A stretch of DNA of 46,148 nt from NCBI GenBank assembly GCA_030610155.1, contig JAUWSG010000005.1:1-46148 (forward strand), written 5' to 3'. This document shows, piece by piece, positions 35,378 to 44,488 of this stretch. The position numbers and the translations under genes were made by a program. Within the stretch, counting starts at the first letter, position 1. Every line of letters starts with the position of its first letter. Origin of the DNA: Gammaproteobacteria bacterium. Lineage in GTDB: Bacteria; Pseudomonadota; Gammaproteobacteria; SG8-11. Below the pieces are notes generated by a model, which was not told the origin of the DNA, made no database searches, and worked only from the letters and a program-made list of their open reading frames with translations.

Positions 35378-37001
35378 TTTTTTTAAACGACTGACGACAC
35401 GTATAACAATTGCATTTATGTTTTTGGTGCTGATTGTGTCTGCGGCAATTTATTATTATTGGTCGTCCACGATTGTAACCATGATTTATAATGGCGAACA
35501 AACAAAATCCGAGTTACTTGTTTCGTATTACTCACAAATATTTGAAAGTATCCTTGATGAGAAGGATGCGCAGAAATTGGATAGATTGACAAACGAACTT
35601 ATATTGCTGACGGATGAGAAAAGTGGCTGGCCATTGATTACCGAGTTAAAGTTGGAGCTGTTTGATGGGCGAGTGATTGAAAAAAGAAATGATGGGCATG
35701 ACAAGTCAGGTGTGAAGTTTGAGGTTGAAACGCCAATTTTCTCAAAGAAAAGCCAGGAAATGCTGGGGACATTACAGGTTTTTTATAATGGGCGTTTTTA
35801 TCAGGAGTTGATAAATAACACCAGAAAACAAATGTTGTGGGCAATCGGGATAATCGCGCTAATTTTGTTATTGGTGCAACGTTTTGTATCTGGTTTGTTG
35901 AAACCATTGCGAATAATGGCACAGGGCCTGAATGTAATTGATCTGGAGGAATATCATCGTTTACCAGTGCCCAGGAAAGGCGTCAGTGTCGAAATACAAA
36001 AAGTATGGAGCGCGATAAATGCAGTGTTTGAGAGATTAAAACAGCGTGATGGTGAATTGATTGCAGAACACAGAGCGGTTGAGGCCGCTTTAAGGGACAA
36101 GTTGGAAGCCGAGTCAGCAAGTCAGGCGAAGAGTCAGTTTCTGGCAAATATGAGCCATGAACTACGAACTCCATTAAATGCAATTATTGGTTACAGTGAA
36201 ATTTTGCAGGAGGAAGTGCTGGAAGGTGGGCATGAAATATATGATCCTGATTTGAGGAAAATACATTCATCTGGTAAGCATTTGCTATCCCTTATTAATG
36301 ACATACTGGATATCTCTAAGATTGAAGCCGGTAAGATGCAGCTGTATATCGAGGTGTTTGATCTGTATCAGGTTATTCAGGATGCATTAATTACTGTCAG
36401 GCCAATGATTGAAAAAAATGGTAATGACATTGTGCTCCGTTGTGATGAAAATATCGGATTGATGCGTGGAGATAAAATGAAAGTGAGACAGGTGTTACAA
36501 AATATTCTTAGTAATGCTGGAAAATTTACGCATCAAGGACAAATTGAAATGACAGTGAATCATGCTGTAGGAGATGGTAAGGACTGGTTTAACTTTATGG
36601 TCAAGGATACTGGAATTGGAATAGGTGAGGAGCAATTGGGTAAGCTGTTTCAGGCTTTTGTTCAGGCTGATGCCTCAACGACACGGGAGTATGGAGGAAC
36701 CGGTTTAGGTCTGGCTATTAGCCAGGGTTTCAGCCGGGCGATGGGTGGTGAAATAACAGTAGAAAGTAAGCTTGGTATTGGGACAAGGTTTAATTTAAGG
36801 CTGCCGGTGGAGATGGAAGGTAATGGAGAAACTGAACAATCTGTAATGCCAGCTGAGAAGATACAGACGGTAATAACGAATGGCGGAGTGGGTGGTGACA
36901 GAGTGTCTGGTCATGCAGGGCCTGCCAGTGAAAAAACTTTAAATCAGGAAAATGAAAGCCGATTATTTGAAACGAAAAAAGTCAGGTATGAAAAATTGTA
37001 A
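35370..37001 (+). CDS. Membrane sensor histidine kinase
   Basis: A 543-residue kinase. A first membrane helix (12-31), a ~120-residue periplasmic sensor and a second helix (155-172) precede a HAMP-like linker and a short coiled coil (230-255). The dimerisation domain has FLANMSHELRTPLNAI with phospho-acceptor His263. The ATPase domain shows N-box VLQNILSNAGKF, G1 DTGIGIG and G2 GGTGLGLAIS. The last ~50 residues are a charged tail without a receiver. The sensor region resembles in layout (two helices around a small periplasmic domain) that of YfiN. It overlaps the YfiR-like gene by 8 bp, so coupling is likely. Probable partners are the two receivers encoded next. Confidence 0.93.
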   Translation: MNDFFKRLTTRITIAFMFLVLIVSAAIYYYWSSTIVTMIYNGEQTKSELLVSYYSQIFESILDEKDAQKLDRLTNELILLTDEKSGWPLITELKLELFDGRVIEKRNDGHDKSGVKFEVETPIFSKKSQEMLGTLQVFYNGRFYQELINNTRKQMLWAIGIIALILLLVQRFVSGLLKPLRIMAQGLNVIDLEEYHRLPVPRKGVSVEIQKVWSAINAVFERLKQRDGELIAEHRAVEAALRDKLEAESASQAKSQFLANMSHELRTPLNAIIGYSEILQEEVLEGGHEIYDPDLRKIHSSGKHLLSLINDILDISKIEAGKMQLYIEVFDLYQVIQDALITVRPMIEKNGNDIVLRCDENIGLMRGDKMKVRQVLQNILSNAGKFTHQGQIEMTVNHAVGDGKDWFNFMVKDTGIGIGEEQLGKLFQAFVQADASTTREYGGTGLGLAISQGFSRAMGGEITVESKLGIGTRFNLRLPVEMEGNGETEQSVMPAEKIQTVITNGGVGGDRVSGHAGPASEKTLNQENESRLFETKKVRYEKL

Positions 37002-37088
37002 TGCAGTTGCAATGCGGGCGTTAATTAGAAAAGAATTTTATGATAATGGTTGAGTGTTACTTAAACGAAGAAAAGCAGGTGTAAGTTT

Positions 37089-38201
37089 ATGAAAGATACA
37101 GTACGTTCGGTACTCATTGTGGATGATAATGAGATGAATAGAGACCTTCTGTCTCGTCGTCTTGATCGTCAGGGCTATAATATTTCTTTGGCTAAGGATG
37201 GTCGTCAGGCGCTGGATATGATCGGGGCAAACGATTATGACCTGGTTTTGCTGGATATAATGATGCCGGAGGTCAACGGTTATCAGGTTCTGGAGCAAAT
37301 GAAAGAAGATGGCAAGCTACGCCATATCCCCGTGATTATGATTTCCGCCCTGGATGAGATAGAGAGTGTTGTACGTTGCGTGGATTTGGGTGCAGATGAT
37401 TATATTACCAAGCCATTTAATCCTGTGCTGTTGAACGCGCGTATCAATGCCTGTCTGGAAAAGAAAGCTTTATATGATAAAGAGCAGGAATACCGAAAAA
37501 ATATTGAAAAGTATAATTTACATCTGGAAGACCAGGTGCGGGAACAGGTCAAGGAAATTACATCAACTCAGCTGGCAGCAATATTTGCGATGTCGAAGCT
37601 GGCGGAGTCCAGGGATACGGAAACGGGTGAGCATCTGGAGCGTATGCGGGAATATTGTAAAATATTGTCACAAAAGCTGAGCACAACGGAAAAATTTGCG
37701 CATGCGATTGATGAAAAATTTGTTGATGATATTTATGCGGCAAGCCCATTGCATGATATTGGGAAAGTGGGTATTCCTGACGACGTGTTGTTAAAGCCGG
37801 GCAAGTTGACAGCTGAAGAATGGGTCGTTATGAAATCACACACGACTATCGGTGTACAGACTTTGCTGGAAGTTGATAAACAACATCCGGGCAATGATTT
37901 TATTTGTATGGGTATCGCTATCGCGGGTGGCCATCATGAAAAATGGGATGGTTCGGGATATCCTGCTGGTCTGGAGGGCGCAAATATACCTCTGCCTGCA
38001 CGTATACTTGCGTTGGGTGATGTGTATGATGCCCTCACATCCAAGCGTTGTTATAAAGATGCATTTTCACATGACAAGGGCAGGGAGATTATTATCTCCA
38101 GTAGTGGGACACATTTTGATCCGGATGTTGTTGATGCTTTTCTGGATATGGAAGATGAATTTAAGAGGGTGCGGGTCTTTTATGAGGACACAGAGGAGTG
38201 A
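37089..38201 (+). CDS. Response regulator with REC and HD-GYP (c-di-GMP phosphodiesterase) domains
   Basis: A 370-residue two-domain regulator. The receiver (5-122) has Asp56 (LVLLDIMMPEVNG), the acidic pair VDDNE, and Lys108 in ITKPF. A coiled coil (125-160) leads to the HD-GYP domain, with His182 (TGEHLERM), HD at 222-223 (PLHDIGKVGIPD), HHEKWDGSGYPAG (GYP at 290-292) and DVYDALTSKR. All metal-binding residues expected for c-di-GMP hydrolysis are present. It lies 87 bp behind the kinase gene and is most simply its phosphorylated output, linking the cluster to c-di-GMP levels. Confidence 0.93.
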   Translation: MKDTVRSVLIVDDNEMNRDLLSRRLDRQGYNISLAKDGRQALDMIGANDYDLVLLDIMMPEVNGYQVLEQMKEDGKLRHIPVIMISALDEIESVVRCVDLGADDYITKPFNPVLLNARINACLEKKALYDKEQEYRKNIEKYNLHLEDQVREQVKEITSTQLAAIFAMSKLAESRDTETGEHLERMREYCKILSQKLSTTEKFAHAIDEKFVDDIYAASPLHDIGKVGIPDDVLLKPGKLTAEEWVVMKSHTTIGVQTLLEVDKQHPGNDFICMGIAIAGGHHEKWDGSGYPAGLEGANIPLPARILALGDVYDALTSKRCYKDAFSHDKGREIIISSSGTHFDPDVVDAFLDMEDEFKRVRVFYEDTEE

Positions 38202-38311
38202 CATTGCAATCTCGTCAATATAAGTTACATTATAATGCAGAAATGAATAGTAATATTATTATAGTAGTGAATTAGTTTTTTATTGTCATTTAAAGTTTTG
38301 GAGAAATATTT

Positions 38312-38677
38312 ATGTCTAGGATACTTCTTGTAGAAGATAATGAAATGAACAGGGACATGTTATCAAGGCGCCTGGAAAGAAAAGGTTTTGAAGTTATTAT
38401 CGCGGTAGATGGGGAGGAGGCGGTGAATAAAGCGACTGCTGAGATGCCGGATCTGATCCTTATGGATATGAGTTTACCTGTTCTCGATGGCTGGGAAGCA
38501 ACCCGGAAGATCAAGGCCGATAGTAATACAGCTTTAATTCCTGTTATCGGTTTGTCTGCGCATGCAATGGCGGGTGATAGAGAAAAGGGTCTGGCATCAG
38601 GCTGTAATGATTATGATACCAAGCCTGTAGAGTTTGAACGTTTGTTAGGTAAAATTAACGAGCTTTTAACTGCGTAA
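38312..38677 (+). CDS. Stand-alone receiver-domain response regulator
   Basis: A 121-residue single receiver with no output domain. The acidic pair is VEDNE, the phospho-acceptor Asp52 (LILMDMSLPVLDG), the switch residue in GLSAHAM and the lysine in YDTKPVEF. GGAG stands nine bases before ATG. Its first helix, DNEMNRDMLSRRLERKG, is nearly identical to DNEMNRDLLSRRLDRQG of the HD-GYP regulator, the surface that usually sets kinase specificity. It could be a phosphate sink, a DivK-like relay or an allosteric partner. Confidence 0.92.
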   Translation: MSRILLVEDNEMNRDMLSRRLERKGFEVIIAVDGEEAVNKATAEMPDLILMDMSLPVLDGWEATRKIKADSNTALIPVIGLSAHAMAGDREKGLASGCNDYDTKPVEFERLLGKINELLTA

Positions 38678-38796
38678 TCGAAAATGAATTATTTTATGCT
38701 TTGTCAGTAGAGCTGCTGGTTGTTGAATGGGATGATAATATCAGGCTTCTGGGTTTCAGGCTTTGCGCGCTAATTCACATCTTGTGTGCCGGGTTT

Positions 38797-41700
38797 CTAC
38801 TGTTTAATATCTTCTTGTTCCTGATTCACGGAATGCGCACGAAGAATTTTCATCGCAAAACCAGGTTCGGTATTTTTATACGCACTCTGGACATTATGTT
38901 CCCAAAGTTGTCTGGCATTTCGTTTGTCGTTTAATGCCAGATACCCTAAAATTCCCGCTGCCAACAAATACTTTCGTTGGCCATCAGAAAGATTATAACT
39001 TATCGCTGTATGATCGACAGTTAACAAGCTGGATGCGGCACTTGCCATTTCGGCAGCATTTCTGTTTGAAATTGCCCTGAATAATGTGATCCATAGCTGT
39101 TGTATGTTGGACAGGCTCTCCCAGCAATTATCGGATTCAAAATTGCGCCATATTCTGTCAAGTTCATTCCGGGTCAGGTAAGGCATCACCGTTAAAGCAA
39201 CATTGTTATATAAGGTTTCCAGCCAGAAACCAAAATGGGTGTCCGCATCACAATCCCGTATTACGGGCGCAGCCATTTGTGTATACATGATGAACTGTCT
39301 GGATAAATTTGTGCTTGCCTGGAAATCCTCTTGCGTGAGTAAATTAAGAAAATTAAAGGCGGTTGCCGTTTTTTCTGTTTTCGGAAAATAAGGGTTTGCA
39401 CTTATATTTGTTTCAATATTGGCAGATGTCTTGTCGTCCAGCATTTCTAATATTGGTAATGGGAAGTTGGCCAACTCGATGAGCTCCAGTGCGTCGGCGT
39501 TCAGAAAGCGGGCATGAGCTGCATTTAAATCCAGGTAGGGATAATAATCAGAATTAGCAGGTGCTTCATAGGTGGGAAGCAAAGGGTCCAGTATTTTTTT
39601 ACTGGCGATTCTTCTGATCTCCAGGTCCTGAATGTTGTGAAAATTTAACTGTGCCAGTTCTCCGGCAAGCCTGGTTTGTTTGAATATGTCCGGGTCAAGT
39701 GATGCGAGCTTGCCTTCCTTGCGGGCTAAAATCAGGATGTCACTCGTATTGCTGGCAAATATTTGATAGTCAGTATAGTTTGCAGACAAGGCTTTTAATA
39801 CGCTGGTGACCAGATTGAAGTCTATCTCGTATAACTGAATCCATTGTACCAGCAGGCCATCCTGTTCCAGGTAGTTGTTTACATGCTGATAAAATTCAGT
39901 TGTAAACAGATTGGCGGTACCGCTGACCCAGGGGTTGGATGGCTCGGAGATAATGATGTCATATTTTTTCTTGTGATTAGAGAAAAATGTTTTTGCGTCG
40001 TCTATGTGTATCCGGCCCTTATTGCTGGTGTAGGCCAATTCGACTTTTGGGCGGAAAATTTCTGCTGCTTCCACCATGGCGGCTTCAATTTCAATGGTAT
40101 CGACTGACTCGATCGAGCTGGATGACAGCAGTGTGTGTGTCGTTAGGCCGGAGCCCAGGCCAATGTTGGCCGCTGTTGTGGCGGCTGGGTTGATCGCTAG
40201 TGGGATCGCAGCCGCTAAAACCATTGTGGCTTCATCTGCAGTGTGAAATCCGTTGTCTAGCAGGTTTATGCTCGCGTCTACCTTACCATTGGTGCGAATG
40301 CCAACTATGCCATCGTGGCCTTGCGTTAAATCAACCGTTGCCGTCTTGCCATCTTTATGAAAAATAATGTCAAATTTGTCCGGTGACAGGATGTTGCCCA
40401 GACGATAGACGCCCGATGCCATTTTATAGGCGTCAAGATTAACAAAGAGTAATACTGCCGCGATTGCCAGTAGTGCTGCAGCAGTTCGAATGACCGGGAA
40501 GGCTGAGACATTAATTTTTGTGAGCCAGACTAATAATGTAATACCGATCAAAATGTCGATGCTGGCGCCAAAAGTAATTAAACCTTTTAAGCCAAGCACC
40601 GGCATTCCAATGTGTACGGCAAAAAAGATACCGACAATCGCACCTAATGTATTTGCGGCATAAACTGCCCCGATACTTTTCTCGCCGCCACCTTTTTTTA
40701 TTAAGGAAAAAGTGATAAGCGGGAGTGTCATGCCGGCACAAAAAGTCGTTGGCAGCATAATTAACATGGCGATGACATGGCTGGAAAGATTAAAAACAGA
40801 GTAGCCAGAATCAGTGCGCGGCACTACCTTCAGTATCCATTGCATGAGTTCGAAGGTGTTTCCATATAACGGCAACGTTAGTAGCGCGAGAATGCCCATG
40901 ATAATCTGGATATTGGCAAGCGCCCGGGTTGTATTCTTGAATGAATCTATGCGGCGTTTTATCCAAAGCCCACCGAGCGCTATACCCAGAATAAACGCGC
41001 TTAACATCAGTTCAAAGGCGTGAGTTGAACTACCCAGCACCAGGCTGAGCATTCTGATCCAGCTTATTTCATATATAAAAGATGCCGTGCCGGTCAGAAA
41101 GGCAACGAGACACAGGGCGGCATAAAAAACCGGTTTAAGCGTTTTTTCTTTCTCAGGAAATGTTTCTGTTTCCGCTGCTGGATTGTTTCTTATTAACAGC
41201 CATACCAGTAATGCCAGTAAAATATTAATGACGCCTGCGATCTGTATAGTGCCGGGCAGGCCAACGTAATCAATGAGGAAAAAGCCGCTGACAATTACGC
41301 CAATCGTCGCGCCGATACTGTTTGAAAAATACAGCATGGCAATACGGGCACCGGGCGTTTGTGGGAAACGCCTGATAATACTGGCGCTCATCAATGGGAA
41401 GGTCATTCCCAGTAATATTGATTGCGGTAAAATCAGTAAGGAAGACAATGACCACTTGAAAAGTGTCACACCATAAACAGTGTCGAGACCGGGCAGGACC
41501 TGATTATAGGCATACTGGATTGTCTGGTCGAAGACGGTATGAAAGAGAATAGCTGCAATACCAATAATAAACTCGACCAGTGCGTAGGCGAAGAACAGGT
41601 TTTTCCAGCGTGTGGAGTATTGACTGCTGATCCAGGCGCCCAGTGCCATACCGCCCATAAATATAGCCAGGACCAGCGTTTGCGCGTAGGCCGCATGACC

Positions 41701-41823
41701 GAGAAAGAGTTTTAGATAATGGCTCCAGATAGATTCATAGATCAGGCCAGTGAAGCCGGATAAAGCGAATATCAAATAAAAGAACAGGAGCAGGTTTTTT
41801 TGATTGTTTTTTACTGAAGTCAT
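38797..41823 (-). CDS. Large membrane protein fused to a spermidine-synthase-like domain
   Basis: A 1008-residue protein. Residues 1-~480 contain some 14 hydrophobic segments in two related blocks: LSGFTGLIYESIWSHYL near the N-terminus and TGTASFIYEISWIRMLSLVLG at ~240, which looks like an internal duplication. From ~550 follows a Rossmann methyltransferase/aminopropyltransferase domain: NIGLGSGLTTHTLL, VDTIEIEAAMVEAA, and IIISEPSNPWVSG. The spermidine synthase DSTDP catalytic motif is SEPSNP here, so both usual aspartates are lost. The C-terminal ~250 residues are helical and unassigned. Such fused MFS/SpeE-like proteins are widespread, with unknown function. It follows ppsA by 19 bp. Confidence 0.85.
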   Translation of the reverse strand: MTSVKNNQKNLLLFFYLIFALSGFTGLIYESIWSHYLKLFLGHAAYAQTLVLAIFMGGMALGAWISSQYSTRWKNLFFAYALVEFIIGIAAILFHTVFDQTIQYAYNQVLPGLDTVYGVTLFKWSLSSLLILPQSILLGMTFPLMSASIIRRFPQTPGARIAMLYFSNSIGATIGVIVSGFFLIDYVGLPGTIQIAGVINILLALLVWLLIRNNPAAETETFPEKEKTLKPVFYAALCLVAFLTGTASFIYEISWIRMLSLVLGSSTHAFELMLSAFILGIALGGLWIKRRIDSFKNTTRALANIQIIMGILALLTLPLYGNTFELMQWILKVVPRTDSGYSVFNLSSHVIAMLIMLPTTFCAGMTLPLITFSLIKKGGGEKSIGAVYAANTLGAIVGIFFAVHIGMPVLGLKGLITFGASIDILIGITLLVWLTKINVSAFPVIRTAAALLAIAAVLLFVNLDAYKMASGVYRLGNILSPDKFDIIFHKDGKTATVDLTQGHDGIVGIRTNGKVDASINLLDNGFHTADEATMVLAAAIPLAINPAATTAANIGLGSGLTTHTLLSSSSIESVDTIEIEAAMVEAAEIFRPKVELAYTSNKGRIHIDDAKTFFSNHKKKYDIIISEPSNPWVSGTANLFTTEFYQHVNNYLEQDGLLVQWIQLYEIDFNLVTSVLKALSANYTDYQIFASNTSDILILARKEGKLASLDPDIFKQTRLAGELAQLNFHNIQDLEIRRIASKKILDPLLPTYEAPANSDYYPYLDLNAAHARFLNADALELIELANFPLPILEMLDDKTSANIETNISANPYFPKTEKTATAFNFLNLLTQEDFQASTNLSRQFIMYTQMAAPVIRDCDADTHFGFWLETLYNNVALTVMPYLTRNELDRIWRNFESDNCWESLSNIQQLWITLFRAISNRNAAEMASAASSLLTVDHTAISYNLSDGQRKYLLAAGILGYLALNDKRNARQLWEHNVQSAYKNTEPGFAMKILRAHSVNQEQEDIKQ

Positions 41824-41842
41824 TTGGAGTGAGCTTACGGGC

Positions 41843-44239
41843 TTATTCTACCAGGTTGTTTTCTGCATTCCAGACTGCTTCAGTCATATCCAGAATGCTG
41901 TCAGGATTAAGTGAAATCGACTGGATACCATGCTCAACCAGCCATTTGGTTATCTCCGGGTAATCAGAAGGTGCTTGCCCACAAATACCAACATATTTAT
42001 TTTGCTTCCTACATGCCTTGATTGCCACATTCATGAGTTTTAACACGGCAGGATTTCGTTCATCAAAGCTGGAGATCAAGCTGGAATCGCGGTCTACACC
42101 AAGTGTTAATTGTGTCAGATCATTGGACCCGATAGACATTCCATCAAAATACTCGAGAAACTGTTCTGCCAGAATTGCATTTGCCGGTATTTCACACATC
42201 AGAAAAACATTAAATCCGTCTTCGCCTCGTTTTAACTGATGTTTGGCCATCAGGTCCAGTACATTGGCACCTTCTTCTATAGTGCGAACAAATGGGATCA
42301 TTGATGAGACATTGGTGAGCCCCATATTATTTCTGACCTGATAAATTGCGGCACATTCCATCGCAAAACATTCGGTAAATGATTCCGAGAAATAGCGTGA
42401 TGCGCCACGAAAGCCGATCATCGGATTTTCTTCGCGGGGCTCAAAGCTTGTTCCTCCGATCAGTGAAGCATACTCATTTGATTTGAAGTCACTCATGCGG
42501 ACAATAACCGGGCGTGGGTAAAATGCGGCAGCAATAGTCGCAATTCCTTCGGCCAGGCGGTTGATGTAGAACGTTTTCCGGTCGGCATAGCCTGCTGTGA
42601 TCTTATCAATTTTCTTTTGAGTGGCCGGGTCAAGCTGATCATATTCCAGTAATGCACGAGGATGGATCTGAATGCTGTTATTGATTATAAATTCCAGTCG
42701 TGCCAGACCTACACCATCACAGGGGAGTTTGCTTAGCCCAAATGCCAGCTCCGGGTTAGCCAGGTTAAGCATGATATGTGTTTTGGTATGAGGGAGCTTG
42801 GACAGGTCATGTTTTGTTGTTGAGAATTCCTGTTTGCCTTCATAAATATATCCACTATCGCCTTCTGCGCAAGATACCGTTATCTCCTGGCCTGTATGGA
42901 TAGCTTGCGTCCCGTCGCCGGTTCCCACGACAGCAGGTACGCCAAGTTCTCGTGCGATAATGGCGGCATGGCATGTTCTACCGCCACGGTTAGTGACAAT
43001 AGCAGAGGCAATTTTCATAACCGGTTCCCAGTCCGGATCCGTGATATCGGTTACCAGTACTTCGCCCGCTTTTAACTCTCGCATATCAGCGGCTTCGATG
43101 ATAACGCGCGCTTCACCCATTGCTATTTTTCGGCCGATACTCTTGCCTGTTGCAATGCGTGTTCCGCGTGATTCCAGTTTGTAGACCTCGTGTATCATTT
43201 GATCCTGTTGGGACTGCACTGTTTCCGGGCGGGCCTGTAATACAAATAACTCACCAGTATTTCCGTCTTTTGCCCACTCAATATCCATCGGCATATCACG
43301 ACCGGCTTTTTTGGAGTAATGATGTTCGATGGCGGTGCCATAACGTGCCAGTTCAAGTATTTCATCATCATTCAGACAAAAGTGGTCTCTTTCATTTCGA
43401 CTGGTTGGGATGTTGCGGGTTGATATGCCAGCCGCGCCATCTTTTGTGTAAATCATTTTTATTGCTTTATCACCAAGCTGGCGCTTGATTATAGGACGGA
43501 AACCGCTTGCTAGAGTTTGTTTAAATACATGAAATTCATCCGGGTTGACGCTGCCCTGTACGATATTTTCTCCCAGACCATAAGCGCCGTTAATCAAGAT
43601 AACATCGCGGAAGCCTGATTCAGTATCGAGTGTGAACATAACACCTGATACTCCGAGGTCAGAGCGCACCATTTTTTGGATACCAATGGATAAGGCAACG
43701 TCCATATGAGAGAAACCCTGGTCAATACGATAAGAAATAGCACGATCAGTGAACAGGGACGCATAGACACGTTTACAGGCGCTGACCAGATTATCGATAC
43801 CCGTGATATTTAAATAGGATTCCTGTTGGCCTGCAAACGATGCGGTTGGCAAGTCTTCGGCCGTTGCAGAGCTGCGTACCGCAACATCCGGGTGAACACC
43901 GTATTCCTTTTCCAGGTCAGAATAACCCTGTTGAATATCTGCCAGCAGATCATCGGGCATTTCGGCATGCATAATCCAGCCACGGATGCTTTTACTGAAG
44001 TTGATTAATGATTCAATATCATTCTTGTTTATATTTGCCAGCGCATCTGCTATTTTCCCTTCCAGATTATTGTGCTGAAGATAATGGCGGTATCCATCTG
44101 CTGTTGTCGCAAAACCATTGGGTACCTTGATGTTATAGGCAGAAAGGTTCTGGTACATCTCTCCGAGAGAGGCGTTTTTTCCGCCTACCAGAGCAATGTC
44201 ATTGATGCCTATTTCTGAAAATTGTCGAATATATCTCAT
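41843..44239 (-). CDS. ppsA: Phosphoenolpyruvate synthase
   Basis: A 798-residue enzyme of the usual size that converts pyruvate, ATP and water to phosphoenolpyruvate, AMP and phosphate in gluconeogenesis. The N-terminal ATP-grasp region begins VGGKNASLGEM and has RSSATAEDLPTASFAGQQES. The phospho-histidine is His424 in GGRTCHAAIIARELGVP. The PEP/pyruvate-binding barrel holds GFRGASRY, and EIPANAILAEQFLE; the catalytic cysteine lies in YVGICGQAPSDYPE. It is divergent from htpG and leads into the membrane-fused spermidine-synthase-like gene. Its product feeds sugar phosphate formation and so the glycogen genes upstream, a metabolic rather than an operon link. Confidence 0.96.
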   Translation of the reverse strand: MRYIRQFSEIGINDIALVGGKNASLGEMYQNLSAYNIKVPNGFATTADGYRHYLQHNNLEGKIADALANINKNDIESLINFSKSIRGWIMHAEMPDDLLADIQQGYSDLEKEYGVHPDVAVRSSATAEDLPTASFAGQQESYLNITGIDNLVSACKRVYASLFTDRAISYRIDQGFSHMDVALSIGIQKMVRSDLGVSGVMFTLDTESGFRDVILINGAYGLGENIVQGSVNPDEFHVFKQTLASGFRPIIKRQLGDKAIKMIYTKDGAAGISTRNIPTSRNERDHFCLNDDEILELARYGTAIEHHYSKKAGRDMPMDIEWAKDGNTGELFVLQARPETVQSQQDQMIHEVYKLESRGTRIATGKSIGRKIAMGEARVIIEAADMRELKAGEVLVTDITDPDWEPVMKIASAIVTNRGGRTCHAAIIARELGVPAVVGTGDGTQAIHTGQEITVSCAEGDSGYIYEGKQEFSTTKHDLSKLPHTKTHIMLNLANPELAFGLSKLPCDGVGLARLEFIINNSIQIHPRALLEYDQLDPATQKKIDKITAGYADRKTFYINRLAEGIATIAAAFYPRPVIVRMSDFKSNEYASLIGGTSFEPREENPMIGFRGASRYFSESFTECFAMECAAIYQVRNNMGLTNVSSMIPFVRTIEEGANVLDLMAKHQLKRGEDGFNVFLMCEIPANAILAEQFLEYFDGMSIGSNDLTQLTLGVDRDSSLISSFDERNPAVLKLMNVAIKACRKQNKYVGICGQAPSDYPEITKWLVEHGIQSISLNPDSILDMTEAVWNAENNLVE

Positions 44240-44488
44240 ATTGTTTTAAATAAGTCGATGAGCTTTATTTTCAGGCAAAAGTCATTAAAATGTCCCTGCC
44301 TGAAAAGTCAGCTGGCTAAATTCCACTTTGGCTTCTATCTTATTGTTTTTATAGATAATAAGGAAGTGGGTCGCGATATAATAATTCCATATTTTTGGAT
44401 GACAGGCTTGAATAAAGACATTTTGCACCCATTAATAACAATTACTCTTGATTACAGCAAAACTTAACACAAGGAGTTCGAAAATCCT
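44240..44488. other. Divergent regulatory region ppsA/htpG
   Basis: The 249-bp AT-rich gap contains the heat-shock promoter of htpG (listed separately). I see no clear promoter for ppsA on the other strand. Confidence 0.5.
44407..44434 (+). promoter_or_regulatory. Sigma-32 (RpoH) heat-shock promoter of htpG
   Basis: CTTGAA (44407-44412) and ACCCATTA (44427-44434) are separated by 14 bp. This fits the sigma-32 consensus CTTGAA - 13 to 15 bp - CCCCATNT with one mismatch in the -10 block. It lies about 55 bp upstream of the htpG start, as expected for this heat-shock gene. Confidence 0.8.

Noticed and set aside
35370-37001. Hybrid kinase with a C-terminal receiver
   Set aside because: The tail after the ATPase domain is only about 50 residues and has no phospho-acceptor aspartate context; the receivers are separate genes.
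38797-41823. Annotation as a plain second spermidine synthase
   Set aside because: The catalytic DSTDP is SEPSNP and half of the protein is membrane-embedded, so the simple enzyme name would mislead.
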